Source: Rhodopirellula sp.
GTDB lineage: Bacteria > Planctomycetota > Planctomycetia > Pirellulales > Pirellulaceae
Reading direction: 5' to 3'
Length of the DNA: 48,908 nucleotides
NCBI GenBank assembly: GCA_002698965.1
Contig: PAAT01000170.1
Location: forward strand, 1 to 48,908
Position numbers and translations under genes: made by a program. Shown here piece after piece: positions 1 to 7,424 of the stretch. The notes under the pieces are model-generated. The model made no database searches, was not told the origin of the DNA, and saw nothing but the letters and a program-made list of their open reading frames with translations. Numbering within the stretch: the stretch's first letter is position 1; each line of letters begins with the position of its first letter.

Positions 1-201
1 TTACGCAAGAACTGTATGCATTGGGCCGATGTGTGGTGTGCCTGGAAGAACAGGTACAAAGTACGCAATCCCCTGGCTCGTGACAGGAGTCCGGGGGCCA
101 GTCTTCAAACGGGTGGCATATAGGGTAACACCTGTATGCTGCCACTTGAGGATTGTCCTCAACCCAGTGGCCGGGAAGTGTCACATAAGAAAGGAATAAC
201 A
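1..201 (+). other. Structured leader-like segment upstream of the first small genes
   Basis: No convincing complete gene lies here. Frame 1 is open from base 1 to a TAG at 121-123, so this could also be the tail of an upstream gene; I cannot decide. The segment is rich in hairpins. Bases 70-79 pair with 87-97 (ten pairs, one bulged T, seven-base loop). TTGAGGA at 146-152 pairs with TCCTCAA at 156-162, and this hairpin is extended by GCCAC 141-145 with GTGGC 167-171. A second GTGGC at 113-117 can compete for the same GCCAC. A reverse-strand near match to the GTTACCCTAAA element lies at about 121-131. A leader RNA for the early operon is my inference. Confidence 0.4.
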
Positions 202-342
202 ATGACTAAGCAACAAGAGCTGTGTCTCAAGGGCATGGATACAAAGAAGAAGGGAAGTAAGACTAAGGTCAAAGCCCCGTTATCATTCGGGATGTATTGG
301 CTGGACAAGATCAAAAGAGAAACGAAAGGAAAAGTAGCATGA
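202..342 (+). CDS. Small basic protein, unknown function (46 aa)
   Basis: I do not recognise this protein. It is 46 residues, Lys-rich (KKKGSKTKVK in the middle), with a short aromatic stretch (FGMYWLDKIK) near the C-terminus. I chose the ATG at 202 over the upstream ATG at 136 because AAGGAA lies just before 202 and the upstream part overlaps strong hairpins. It ends in an ATGA overlap with the next gene, which suggests translational coupling in a small-gene early operon. Confidence 0.5.
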   Translation: MTKQQELCLKGMDTKKKGSKTKVKAPLSFGMYWLDKIKRETKGKVA

Positions 343-494
343 CACAAAAAGAGTTCGATAATACTTATGTAAAGAAGGAAACCTATGAAGGTCTATTGTA
401 TGCTGCCAGAACAGTAACATGGCTGGCGTTTGCAAGTGGATTAGGTATGGGTGTAGCAGTAGCGGCAATAGTTATCGGGAGGTATTTCCTATGA
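339..494 (+). CDS. Small single-pass membrane protein (51 aa)
   Basis: The protein has a charged N-terminal half and a C-terminal hydrophobic stretch of about 24 residues (WLAFASGLGMGVAVAAIVIG), best read as one transmembrane helix ending in RYFL. The start at 339 overlaps the stop of the previous gene (ATGA), so I prefer it to the in-frame ATG at 297. It overlaps the next start at 491 in the same way. The role is unknown; small membrane proteins in phage early operons can act on the host envelope or in exclusion, but nothing here shows which. Confidence 0.55.
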   Translation: MTQKEFDNTYVKKETYEGLLYAARTVTWLAFASGLGMGVAVAAIVIGRYFL

Positions 495-709
495 TGACTA
501 TCTTCCTAACGTCTAGCGAATATAAAAGCCTAGACCAAGCGACTGAGATGCTGATGGATACTATCTATCGATCCTGTGCTGCGGTGGAAGGGCCGATTCC
601 CGTCTCAGGTAACACACGTTATCTCCGGGTTAAGCCTAACGCCAGGTTGATGGATAGAATGAAGTCACAATGTGTAATCCCTAGCAATGTAAAGGTAAGG
701 ATAAAATGA
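491..709 (+). CDS. Hypothetical protein (72 aa)
   Basis: No family recognised. The start at 491 is the first of two ATG codons that overlap the stop of the membrane-protein gene. The product is a mixed-charge soluble protein ending in a basic stretch (KVRIK). Its 3' end overlaps a further small gene at 706 by ATGA, so it belongs to the same coupled run of short genes. Confidence 0.5.
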   Translation: MMTIFLTSSEYKSLDQATEMLMDTIYRSCAAVEGPIPVSGNTRYLRVKPNARLMDRMKSQCVIPSNVKVRIK

Positions 710-882
710 GCCTGATACTTACATGGATACAAGGATACTTCATTGTTATTGGTGTGGCTTATGTAATCCGATTAATGTATGCAATAACTGTATATGCTAC
801 ACATGATTGGACGGTAAGACGCTGGTGGAGAAGGAGAACTATTATAATCGAAGATCGAAAGAGAAAGGATAATCATGGATGA
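706..882 (+). CDS. Small membrane protein with basic tail (58 aa)
   Basis: This short gene starts at an ATGA overlap with the previous stop and ends overlapping the next start at 875, and it fills a gap that would otherwise be empty. The protein begins with a hydrophobic segment of about 25 residues (IQGYFIVIGVAYVIRLMYAI), consistent with a membrane helix, followed by a Trp/Arg-rich patch (VRRWWRRR) and a charged tail (EDRKRKD). By the positive-inside rule the tail should be cytoplasmic. Function unknown. Confidence 0.5.
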   Translation: MSLILTWIQGYFIVIGVAYVIRLMYAITVYATHDWTVRRWWRRRTIIIEDRKRKDNHG

Positions 883-1069
883 GAACTACGTTGAATGCTT
901 AGTTAATTACTTGGAAGAGGGTGGTTGGACTACACCACAAGCAAAAACTTATGCTGAAGAACACGCCGAGACACTGAAAGCGGCAAAGCACAAGCCTAAG
1001 TGTTATGTGTGTGGTATCTGGCACGACAACCACTCGGAAGATTACTGTAATGAATGCGAGAAAGGATAA
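875..1069 (+). CDS. Small zinc-ribbon protein (64 aa)
   Basis: Two CxxC pairs near the C-terminus (C43-C46 in CYVC and C58-C61 in CNEC) form a probable single-zinc ribbon. The N-terminal half is an acidic helix-like region. It overlaps the previous gene by eight bases. Zinc ribbons of this size bind nucleic acid or another protein; no specific target can be read from the sequence. Confidence 0.55.
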   Translation: MDENYVECLVNYLEEGGWTTPQAKTYAEEHAETLKAAKHKPKCYVCGIWHDNHSEDYCNECEKG

Positions 1070-1071
1070 AA

Positions 1072-1239
1072 ATGGAATTCTTTAAAGATCCGCATCACAT
1101 TTATGAATGCTTAGATTGCGGTCACAAATCAAATGAGTGGGGAGAAGTAGATGATAAGGTGGAAATTAACGCTGATGGCGAGGAATCACAACAATTACTT
1201 TGTCCTAAGTGTGAGAGTTACCACTATTATACAGTATGA
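1072..1239 (+). CDS. Small zinc-ribbon protein (55 aa)
   Basis: The protein carries C13-C16 (CLDC) and C44-C47 (CPKC), a second zinc-ribbon gene directly after the first. The ATG at 1072, two bases past the previous stop and preceded by AAGGATAA, is preferred to the in-frame ATG at 1054 inside the previous gene. The 27 residues between the pairs are acidic. Function unknown. Confidence 0.55.
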   Translation: MEFFKDPHHIYECLDCGHKSNEWGEVDDKVEINADGEESQQLLCPKCESYHYYTV

Positions 1240-1277
1240 CATAATGAAATATAAAGAATAATGCAAACAATAGAAAC

Positions 1278-1877
1278 ATGAAGACAGAAGTTAGACACAT
1301 ACTAGGTGGGGCAAAAGAATACGTTAGGCGTAAGCTTGATGAATCCAAATATGATGATGATGAATCTGATACCGGGATTACCTACTACGATACCCGTGAT
1401 CCATTGGATAAGATATTTCATGTGGGCATGGATGAAATTAAGGGTGCAATCTTCGATCATTCAAGTTACTGCGAGCAAGGTGTACTGACTGAGCTATGTG
1501 CAGCGGCAACCTGGCTAGACAGATACAGACTTAACCGCAAGCGTAAGGCTAAGTATCTCAAATGGATGCGTGGATGGTGTAAGAAGACAGCAATAGATGT
1601 ACTACATTCAGAGCGTTGTACTCATAGTGGTAACTGGATTCCTGAGAAGGATGAAGATGGAAATGAAAAGATAGGTCATTACATTTGGGATCACATCTGG
1701 CCAAAGCGTTGCACGGCTGAATCATTTCTTGCTAAGGCTAAGTCATTGGAAGCGTGGGCATCTTCACCTATACCTGACCTACCATGCGGGGCTGATGATG
1801 CGTACTCAGAGAGGCAAGAGATAGCAGCTTATTATGCAAGGCTATACAGAGCGGCAATTTATTTCTTAGTAAAATGA
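1278..1877 (+). CDS. Hypothetical protein (199 aa)
   Basis: Not recognised. It is a soluble, mostly helical-looking protein with a basic middle (RLNRKRKAKYLKWMRGWCKK) and six cysteines scattered without a clear metal-site spacing. It ends in a four-base overlap with the next gene. It is the largest of the first eleven genes and the only one that starts after a gap (38 bases), with no clear Shine-Dalgarno sequence. Confidence 0.6.
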   Translation: MKTEVRHILGGAKEYVRRKLDESKYDDDESDTGITYYDTRDPLDKIFHVGMDEIKGAIFDHSSYCEQGVLTELCAAATWLDRYRLNRKRKAKYLKWMRGWCKKTAIDVLHSERCTHSGNWIPEKDEDGNEKIGHYIWDHIWPKRCTAESFLAKAKSLEAWASSPIPDLPCGADDAYSERQEIAAYYARLYRAAIYFLVK

Positions 1878-2239
1878 AAGCAAAATGTTATTGGAATCTT
1901 AACCAAGCCAAGCAGGGGAACTATGTATTCTCTGTTGTGAACACGGCTGACGGTAAGGTAGATCACTACTCAGGTGAAATCACGCTCAAGAATTGCACAC
2001 TCCATGTGAACACTAATGCTAGACTAAAAATAGCATACGGTGGTAAGAAGAGTGTTCACGCTTGGATCAAGGGTTACGTCAGTGATCCTGTGTCAACAGA
2101 TGGATTAAGTGTAGCGACTTACAATCCTAAGCGTGACGTATTTTTCACTGATGTATCTACGGGTAACTGTCTGCCTTTGGGTGTTGATATTGTTGTGTTA
2201 AGAAGTGAGAACAAGAGAGGAGTTATATATTATGAATGA
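1874..2239 (+). CDS. Hypothetical protein, beta-rich (121 aa)
   Basis: Not recognised. Alternating hydrophobic and polar residues with many Gly, Thr and Val suggest a beta-rich fold. The start overlaps the previous stop (ATGA) and the last codons overlap the next start at 2232. No signal peptide or metal motif. Confidence 0.6.
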   Translation: MKAKCYWNLNQAKQGNYVFSVVNTADGKVDHYSGEITLKNCTLHVNTNARLKIAYGGKKSVHAWIKGYVSDPVSTDGLSVATYNPKRDVFFTDVSTGNCLPLGVDIVVLRSENKRGVIYYE

Positions 2240-2621
2240 AAAAATCCTAAAGGATAAGTTATTAAAGCATGAGTTGATTATGTTTGATTGCGGCAGTGAG
2301 TTTGCTGATGCACCTATCGGAACTGATGAGACTCGACAAGAGATGCAACGCAAAGACATTGAAGCATTCATACTTAACGATGTGAAAATGGTGAACATAG
2401 AAAGAGGTAATAGTGGCCCTCAATTTGTACTCAAGATGCCTTTGTATGATGAGGCAGATTACTTCGCTGTTCCTTGGGGTGGATGGGTTGCACTAGATAG
2501 TGAATACAAGGACGCTTCATTCTGTTACCCTGCATACAGGACTGTTGCTGAGTTGTTGAAATATAATTACTGGAATCATGGTGATACTTTTCTAGATCAT
2601 GGAGAGGAATCTGAATTATGA
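2232..2621 (+). CDS. Hypothetical protein (129 aa)
   Basis: Not recognised. The ATG at 2232 is chosen over a GTG at 2205 because GAGAGGAG lies about ten bases upstream of it. The protein is acidic and Trp/Tyr-rich in its second half (VPWGGWVALDSEY, YNYWNHGDTF). It is coupled by short overlaps to both neighbours. Confidence 0.6.
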   Translation: MNEKILKDKLLKHELIMFDCGSEFADAPIGTDETRQEMQRKDIEAFILNDVKMVNIERGNSGPQFVLKMPLYDEADYFAVPWGGWVALDSEYKDASFCYPAYRTVAELLKYNYWNHGDTFLDHGEESEL

Positions 2622-2863
2622 AGTGTTATGATTGTTGCCAAACGGTAAAGGATGAGGAAGTGGAATGGACACCACGGCTCAAGCTTAGGTTGTGTGCGAA
2701 GTGTCAAGAGTTACACCCTGACTTGGGTTACTACGAGGATCAAGCGGAGGCTAATGGGGCCAAGCCTAACTTCTTCATACATCCTGTGTTTGGTGAGGTT
2801 ATAGGCTACAGGAATGCTAAGGAATTCGATGAAGCTAACAAGCAATGGATGGATAATTTATGA
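2618..2863 (+). CDS. Zinc-ribbon protein (81 aa)
   Basis: The N-terminus has CYDCC (C3, C6, C7) and CAKC (C26-C29), a compact four-cysteine zinc site, followed by about 50 residues without cysteines. It is third in the series of small Cys-rich proteins and overlaps both neighbours by four bases. Function unknown. Confidence 0.6.
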   Translation: MKCYDCCQTVKDEEVEWTPRLKLRLCAKCQELHPDLGYYEDQAEANGAKPNFFIHPVFGEVIGYRNAKEFDEANKQWMDNL

Positions 2864-3048
2864 AGATACATATACTACCAAAGTACCCAAAGATAATTAG
2901 TAAGGAACCCCCTTTAGGTAAGTTCGAGATTGATTGCCCTCAATGTGATGGGAAAGCAATAGGTGAAGGACTTATAAAGGATGATGGTGAGCTGGTTCGT
3001 TCACATTACATTGAATGCAGTAAGTGTGGATGGGATCAGGCTAGTTAA
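2860..3048 (+). CDS. Zinc-ribbon protein, Lar-like cysteine pattern (62 aa)
   Basis: C26-C29 (CPQC) and C53-C56 (CSKCG), with the ending IECSKCGW, resemble the small zinc-ribbon proteins of phages that are often grouped with Lar (restriction alleviation). That link rests on the short motif only and is weak. It is the last gene before the terminator at 3071-3101, so it closes the first transcription unit. Confidence 0.55.
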   Translation: MKIHILPKYPKIISKEPPLGKFEIDCPQCDGKAIGEGLIKDDGELVRSHYIECSKCGWDQAS

Positions 3049-3070
3049 TAACAAGGACATATAATTTTGA

Positions 3071-3101
3071 AAGCCGCTGGCATAACGCTGGCGGTTTTTT
3101 T
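3071..3101 (+). terminator. Intrinsic terminator after the first gene cluster
   Basis: CCGCTGGC at 3074-3081 pairs with GCTGGCGG at 3087-3094 (eight pairs including two G-U), with a five-base loop and a run of seven T at 3095-3101. This is a textbook Rho-independent terminator lying 22 bases after the last stop codon. Confidence 0.85.
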
Positions 3102-3146
3102 GTGGGCGGTCACGGCCCTTGATGTGGCGAACAGAATGAAAAGGAA

Positions 3147-3533
3147 ATGAAACAACAAACACGGAACCGTGAAGAGATTGCTGCCCAGGTGGAAGAACTT
3201 GGGATCGATTATGCTTATCACGGAGATTGGATATGGCTGTTTGGTATCGGCCCAAACCCTCACAAGAAATGCAAGTGCGAAGAATGCCAAGAGGCAAGCC
3301 GACTACGCAATGCAGTTAAGGAGCTTGGATTCAAGTACAAGCATAGGGAAGACCATGTGAATGATGACCCAGAAGATCAGTACTTTAAGGATTGGAATGG
3401 TCGTGGTTCTAGGTGGTCGCATAGTTGCGAGAAACCTACACGTTTCAGACGGACTAAGAATAAGAAGAAGGAAGAAGACAACGAAGAGAAATCAAATATA
3501 AAAGAAAGGATGGCAGCATTATCATGGGACTAA
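3147..3533 (+). CDS. Hypothetical protein with Cys cluster and WIW...GF motif (128 aa)
   Basis: Residues 13-60 contain a pattern (LGIDYAYHGDWIWLFGI ... LRNAVKELGFKY) like a small domain seen in phage and plasmid proteins, in which a W-x-W and a later G-F-K/R-Y/W are conserved; I do not know its function. Between them lies KCKCEEC (C42, C44, C47), a possible partial metal site. The C-terminal third is highly basic then mixed Lys/Glu. It is the first gene after the terminator, has AAGGAA directly before the ATG, and overlaps the ATPase gene by ten bases, so the two are probably coupled. Confidence 0.6.
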   Translation: MKQQTRNREEIAAQVEELGIDYAYHGDWIWLFGIGPNPHKKCKCEECQEASRLRNAVKELGFKYKHREDHVNDDPEDQYFKDWNGRGSRWSHSCEKPTRFRRTKNKKKEEDNEEKSNIKERMAALSWD

Positions 3534-4822
3534 GTAAACACGGCGATCTATTACAGCAATTAATAGAGGAGAGTTGTAACAATCTTGCACAGCAGCATAT
3601 CAAAGATCATGTGCGAGCATTGTGTGGCAGCAAGAGTGAGGACATTAATCAATTGTTCTTGGATCTTGAAGAGAAGGAACCTGACAACTACATCAGGAAG
3701 TATAAGGTAATTAAAGAGGCTTGCGAAAATAATAAAGTCTTACAGTTACCTATACCTGACGATGTTACAGACGATGACATCAAGGATGGTGAGTTAACAG
3801 AGAAGCCTAAGTCCAAGCCTAAACCTAAGAAAGATAAGGGTGTAGTGGGTCATCGTAAAGACTCAGAGACGTTGGATGCTGTGCGTAGTTTACTAGGCGG
3901 CGGCGGTGAAGTGACTGAGGATACGGTTATGCAGTATGTGTTACCACACTTGCAAGACTTACAATCCGAAGTCAAAGCGTTAAAGAATCGTCCGAACGAT
4001 AAGCTAGACATCAAGTTCAACGGTGAGATCAATACAGTAACAGGTCACAAGCACATGGAGTTCGAGTCATTCCTTAGAGTTATCACATCCCGTGACGAGA
4101 AAGGATCTTACATACCACTCTGGTTGTGGGGTGATCCTGGCTCTGGTAAATCTTACCTTGCTTGGCAGTTAGGTTCAGCACTAGGTCAGGAGGTATACGA
4201 AAAGAGTGTATCACCTACCGACACAGCGGCAACCATCATGGGTTACAAGAACCTAGTGAACGGTGATTACGTCGAGGGCTTGGCATACAAACCGTACAAG
4301 GAGGGGGGTGTGTTGTGGATAGATGAGGTATGTAACTCTGATCCATCACTACCTATCTCCATGAACGGACTAATCTCTGGGTCACGAGCTACGTTTCCTA
4401 ATGGTGAGACAATACAAAAGCACAAGGACTTCCGAGTCATGGTTGCTGACAACACAAAAGGAACAGGTGCAACGGGTGGTTTCCGTAGACAGAAGATGGA
4501 TGTGGCATTCGTTAACAGGTTCGCCCAGCGGGAGGTTCAGTATGATGAGAAGCTCGAACGCAGCATAGCCAACCCTCAAGGTAGTAAGGCTAAGGTGATA
4601 GACAACTGGGTGACATACGTCCAAGCAGTTAGGGCTTATGTTAAGAAGAACTCTCCTGCTAATGTATATATTACACCGCGAGTTAGTATCAACGGTGCAG
4701 CTATGCTTCGCAATGGATTGGAATGGGATTGGGTAGCAGACTCTACCTTATTCAGTCCTTTATCAAGTGAGTTAGTAGAAACAATCAAACAAAATATTAA
4801 AACAAGTAAGTATAAGAAATGA
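3524..4822 (+). CDS. MoxR/CobS-like AAA+ ATPase
   Basis: The protein is a 432-residue AAA+ ATPase. A charged N-terminal region (about 1-110, with a Lys/Pro linker near 93-105) precedes the ATPase core. Walker A is GDPGSGKS at 203-210, Walker B is VLWIDE at 263-268, and a sensor-1-like Asn lies in VMVADN at 305-310. Arg residues at 321-322 and 332 are arginine-finger candidates. The layout (Walker B followed by helix, then a loop before sensor 1) fits the MoxR/CobS branch. Members of that branch act as ATP-driven chaperones or remodelling factors, usually with a partner encoded next to them; cellular ones insert metal or activate enzymes. Here the next genes (65 aa and 336 aa) are likely partners. 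The substrate is unknown. Confidence 0.85.
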   Translation: MGLSKHGDLLQQLIEESCNNLAQQHIKDHVRALCGSKSEDINQLFLDLEEKEPDNYIRKYKVIKEACENNKVLQLPIPDDVTDDDIKDGELTEKPKSKPKPKKDKGVVGHRKDSETLDAVRSLLGGGGEVTEDTVMQYVLPHLQDLQSEVKALKNRPNDKLDIKFNGEINTVTGHKHMEFESFLRVITSRDEKGSYIPLWLWGDPGSGKSYLAWQLGSALGQEVYEKSVSPTDTAATIMGYKNLVNGDYVEGLAYKPYKEGGVLWIDEVCNSDPSLPISMNGLISGSRATFPNGETIQKHKDFRVMVADNTKGTGATGGFRRQKMDVAFVNRFAQREVQYDEKLERSIANPQGSKAKVIDNWVTYVQAVRAYVKKNSPANVYITPRVSINGAAMLRNGLEWDWVADSTLFSPLSSELVETIKQNIKTSKYKK

Positions 4823-5016
4823 ATAAATACCTAGAAGAAAACCTAACGAAAGAACAGAAGGATTCAATTGAACACTTAAAGAAAACATGGAGCCGAACCA
4901 CACAGCCTGAGTTTGTTATTCGTGGTGAAGGTGCAGTGGTTGTGCAGTGCTTCAGTTTCAACAGTCTTAAAGCAATCCATTTACTAATAGAGAAAGACGG
5001 ATACACACATTCATAA
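4819..5016 (+). CDS. Small hypothetical protein between ATPase and partner (65 aa)
   Basis: Not recognised. It starts in a four-base overlap with the ATPase stop and ends one base before the next ATG, so it is locked into the three-gene unit. The sequence is soluble, with a charged N-terminal helix (ENLTKEQKDSIEHLKK) followed by a likely beta region (EFVIRGEGAVVVQCFSF). An adaptor or regulator of the ATPase is possible from position only. Confidence 0.55.
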   Translation: MNKYLEENLTKEQKDSIEHLKKTWSRTTQPEFVIRGEGAVVVQCFSFNSLKAIHLLIEKDGYTHS

Positions 5017-5017
5017 C

Positions 5018-6028
5018 ATGAACGACACAATAGAATACGACAGTAAAATAAACAGCGGAGTCACGGTCATCCTGCCTAATACACAGGCTGCTTGTGAACT
5101 AGGGCGAATTCATTACTCAAGAGAGATCAATAACCTAAAGGAAGCTGATCCTGACAGTAAGGTAAATGTTACTACATCCAGTGCAAGGGGTGGTGGTTCT
5201 AAGAGTAAGGAGATGAAGATCTCTACGCTAATAAAGAAGTGGAAAGAACAACTCAAGTTATACGATGGATGTGTTGATGACTTGAAGAAGGGTGTTGAAG
5301 CAGACAAGAACTACATAAAGAAACTTGCTGACCAGATTGTTGACTATACATTAATGATCGACCCATCCTTATCCAACACGGAAGGTGGATGGCAGACAGC
5401 AGAGAACGGCCCTATAGCAGACAGTAGCCTGGTTGCAAGTGGTGTTCCTAACCCATGCTTCAAGAGACGGCATGATGGTGAGGAGGCTAAGGATGGTGCG
5501 GGTGATGGCGCATACAGGGTTGTTATCTGTACGGATAAACCATACTGGGGTCAGGTTAATGATAACTCGGCATACATAACTGCGTTGGTTACAATCTTGC
5601 AGAACTTCGGCCCAGTGGAGATATGGATTCAACAAGGTTGGCTTCATCCTAAAGGTGATGTTAATCACATACAATCAGGAGTAACTCTCTTCAAGCTAGA
5701 TGCAGACGGCGGTATAGATCCTACGCAGTTAGCATTCTGGACAGGCCACCGCTTTAAAGATGCAGTGTTCAGCCATGCAGTTAACACTGAGATAGGTAGA
5801 ACTCAAGCAGCAGTTTCAACTGTGTCAGAGATACCATGTGATGTGTTCTTGTATGGAACATGGATGAAGATGTATGGCATTGATGAAGGTAAGGAGCGAC
5901 CCACTAATGAGGAAGCTAACAAGTGGCACAAAACAGCAGGGCCAAGCACAAAGCAGGAGAGATTGCAGATGTTCTCAGAATACTTAATCGATACAGTGAA
6001 AGGAATCTTATACAGTGAAGATAATTAA
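5018..6028 (+). CDS. Putative partner of the AAA+ ATPase (336 aa), possibly VWA-like
   Basis: MoxR-type ATPases are usually paired with a von Willebrand A domain protein, and this gene sits in that position. Residues about 1-115 are charged and partly helical. From about 165 onward there is an alternating pattern (YRVVICTDKPYWG ... ALVTILQNFGPVEIWIQQGWL) that could be the alternating beta/alpha core of a VWA-like fold. The expected DxSxS metal site is not visible, so either the site is lost or the fold is different. There is no signal peptide. The role as ATPase partner is inferred from position and co-orientation. Confidence 0.5.
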   Translation: MNDTIEYDSKINSGVTVILPNTQAACELGRIHYSREINNLKEADPDSKVNVTTSSARGGGSKSKEMKISTLIKKWKEQLKLYDGCVDDLKKGVEADKNYIKKLADQIVDYTLMIDPSLSNTEGGWQTAENGPIADSSLVASGVPNPCFKRRHDGEEAKDGAGDGAYRVVICTDKPYWGQVNDNSAYITALVTILQNFGPVEIWIQQGWLHPKGDVNHIQSGVTLFKLDADGGIDPTQLAFWTGHRFKDAVFSHAVNTEIGRTQAAVSTVSEIPCDVFLYGTWMKMYGIDEGKERPTNEEANKWHKTAGPSTKQERLQMFSEYLIDTVKGILYSEDN

Positions 6029-6251
6029 TATACCAGGGTGCGTCTCAATAGGTAAGGCGTTATCAGAACCATCCCAAAAAATACTAGGTAGGTTTCATCG
6101 GATGGGTATAAAGATTGTGGAGGTAGAGGCTGAAGGTGATAGGTCATACATGGAAATTGTTAAGACCAATGGCAAAGATAACCCTTACTTCTTAAAGACT
6201 GCGAAAGCAGAAGACATAGACAAACAACAAGAGAAAGTAACAAGCAGATGA
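6015..6251 (+). CDS. Hypothetical protein (78 aa)
   Basis: Not recognised. The gene begins inside the last codons of the 336-aa gene (14-base overlap) and ends in an ATGA overlap with the next. The product is basic at both ends, with a short beta-like centre (IKIVEVEAEGDRSYMEIV). Confidence 0.5.
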   Translation: MKIINIPGCVSIGKALSEPSQKILGRFHRMGIKIVEVEAEGDRSYMEIVKTNGKDNPYFLKTAKAEDIDKQQEKVTSR

Positions 6252-6775
6252 AGGACAAAGAATACTACATGGAGGCAGCTCTCGTTTCAATGAAGGTTGA
6301 CTTGGATATGCTGAATGATCCGAAGCAATACCCAATGATATACGGATCGAGAGATGATGAAGCTTACTATTCGTTGTGTAAGAAGTTCGTAAAGGAAGCA
6401 CATCTAATAGTGAACAATGCACTCAGAAAAAAGGATAAACCTAATGAGCTGAAGAGATACAGATACGAATATAGATCAGGTGAGAAAGTTCCAAGTGATG
6501 TTCCTGAATATTACATGGGTTTCGAGATTGATATTGCAGCCGATAAGGTATGGGAGCAAGTAAGGGATGACGTTTACAAGCTGGGAAAGTTATCACATGA
6601 GATAAATCAGGATGAGTACATGGTGAAAGGTTCGTTCTTCATTCACTTTGGTAAGCAATTAGAAGAGGTTGGTATTATTGGAGAAGAATATAAAAACATG
6701 ATGAGTAAATACGAACAGTTAATAAAAGATAGAGTAGAAGAACTGCAAAATAATTACGAAAGGGAAAACAAATAA
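6248..6775 (+). CDS. Hypothetical protein, helical (175 aa)
   Basis: Not recognised. The protein is highly charged and helix-rich, with a C-terminal stretch (YEQLIKDRVEELQNNYEREN) that could form a coiled coil. It follows the previous gene with a four-base overlap and stops one base before the next ATG. No enzyme motif is visible. Confidence 0.6.
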   Translation: MKDKEYYMEAALVSMKVDLDMLNDPKQYPMIYGSRDDEAYYSLCKKFVKEAHLIVNNALRKKDKPNELKRYRYEYRSGEKVPSDVPEYYMGFEIDIAADKVWEQVRDDVYKLGKLSHEINQDEYMVKGSFFIHFGKQLEEVGIIGEEYKNMMSKYEQLIKDRVEELQNNYERENK

Positions 6776-6776
6776 G

Positions 6777-7034
6777 ATGAGTAAACTAAAATACATTTGG
6801 GTTGCTGAGATAGAAGAAATCTTTAACGGGTATGGCATCATAGCAACAGGCAGGACAAAGAAGGAAGCGGAAGATGCTCTTTGGGAAATCTATAAAACTA
6901 GATCACCTGGCTGGAACAATATGAAAACTCATCACCATAAAACCCTCAAAGAATTAGAAGAAGAATGGGGTGTAAGGGTGAGTAAATATGAAATAGGTAA
7001 AGGTTACTTTAGTAAAGATGGTGAACGAGAATGA
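6777..7034 (+). CDS. Hypothetical protein (85 aa)
   Basis: Not recognised. The first half reads as beta-strand, turn, then helix (YIWVAEIEEIFNGYGIIATGRTKKEAEDALWEIYK), a pattern of small phage proteins with a single alpha/beta module. It overlaps the next gene by four bases. Confidence 0.55.
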   Translation: MSKLKYIWVAEIEEIFNGYGIIATGRTKKEAEDALWEIYKTRSPGWNNMKTHHHKTLKELEEEWGVRVSKYEIGKGYFSKDGERE

Positions 7035-7417
7035 TGAAGAAAATAATACTACTAACACTGGCCCTGTGTTTAACCGTATCCTGTAAGAGCGCATCTACTG
7101 AAGCCTCTTGGTACGGAGAGAAATACAGGGGTAAACCTATGGCAAATGGTGAGGCATTCAACCCTGACCTACCTGTCATTGCATCATGGGACTACCCATT
7201 CGGCACGGTACTAGAGCTTACATACAATGGTAAGAAAGTGTACGGTGTAGTGTGGGATCGAGGCCCAGCAAGAAAGCTATACCACAAGGGGCGCAAGCTA
7301 GACCTGAGTAAATCCTTATTCAAAACCCTGGTTGGTGACAACGATATTGGTATAGCGAACGTGCAATACAAAAAGGTAGGACGGTATTTGTCTTACCGTT
7401 ACCCTAAAAATAAGTAA
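7031..7417 (+). CDS. RlpA-like lipoprotein (double-psi beta-barrel)
   Basis: Residues 1-18 form a lipoprotein signal (MMKK, a hydrophobic run, then LTVSC with Cys18 as the lipidation site), so the mature protein should be anchored in an envelope membrane. Residues 25-115 match the RlpA barrel: ASWYGEKYRGKPMANGEAF, PFGTVLEL, and VVWDRGP. RlpA of some bacteria is a septal lytic transglycosylase that cuts glycan lacking stem peptides. The catalytic Asp is kept (D76), but the usual catalytic His before the PFGT motif is Ser here (S52), so it may bind rather than cut peptidoglycan. There is no SPOR domain. At 128 residues it is only the barrel. A role in lysis, envelope change or exclusion of other phages is possible. 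Confidence 0.8.
   Translation: MMKKIILLTLALCLTVSCKSASTEASWYGEKYRGKPMANGEAFNPDLPVIASWDYPFGTVLELTYNGKKVYGVVWDRGPARKLYHKGRKLDLSKSLFKTLVGDNDIGIANVQYKKVGRYLSYRYPKNK
7398..7408 (+). promoter_or_regulatory. GTTACCCTAAA element, copy 1
   Basis: This exact 11-base element overlaps the last codons of the RlpA-like gene and lies 16 bases before the ATG at 7425. It is the only copy inside a coding region, so it is the least certain of the five, but its distance to a start codon matches the others. Confidence 0.4.
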
Positions 7418-7424
7418 CCAACAC

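Noticed and set aside
70..180. Partial resemblance to cobalamin riboswitch words (CAGGAG, GCCACT, CGGGAAG)
   Set aside because: The B12-box-like word comes before, not after, the GCCAC hairpin, and the remaining conserved parts are missing.
5018..6028. Firm VWA-domain call for the ATPase partner
   Set aside because: The DxSxS metal site is not visible, so only a tentative partner role is given.
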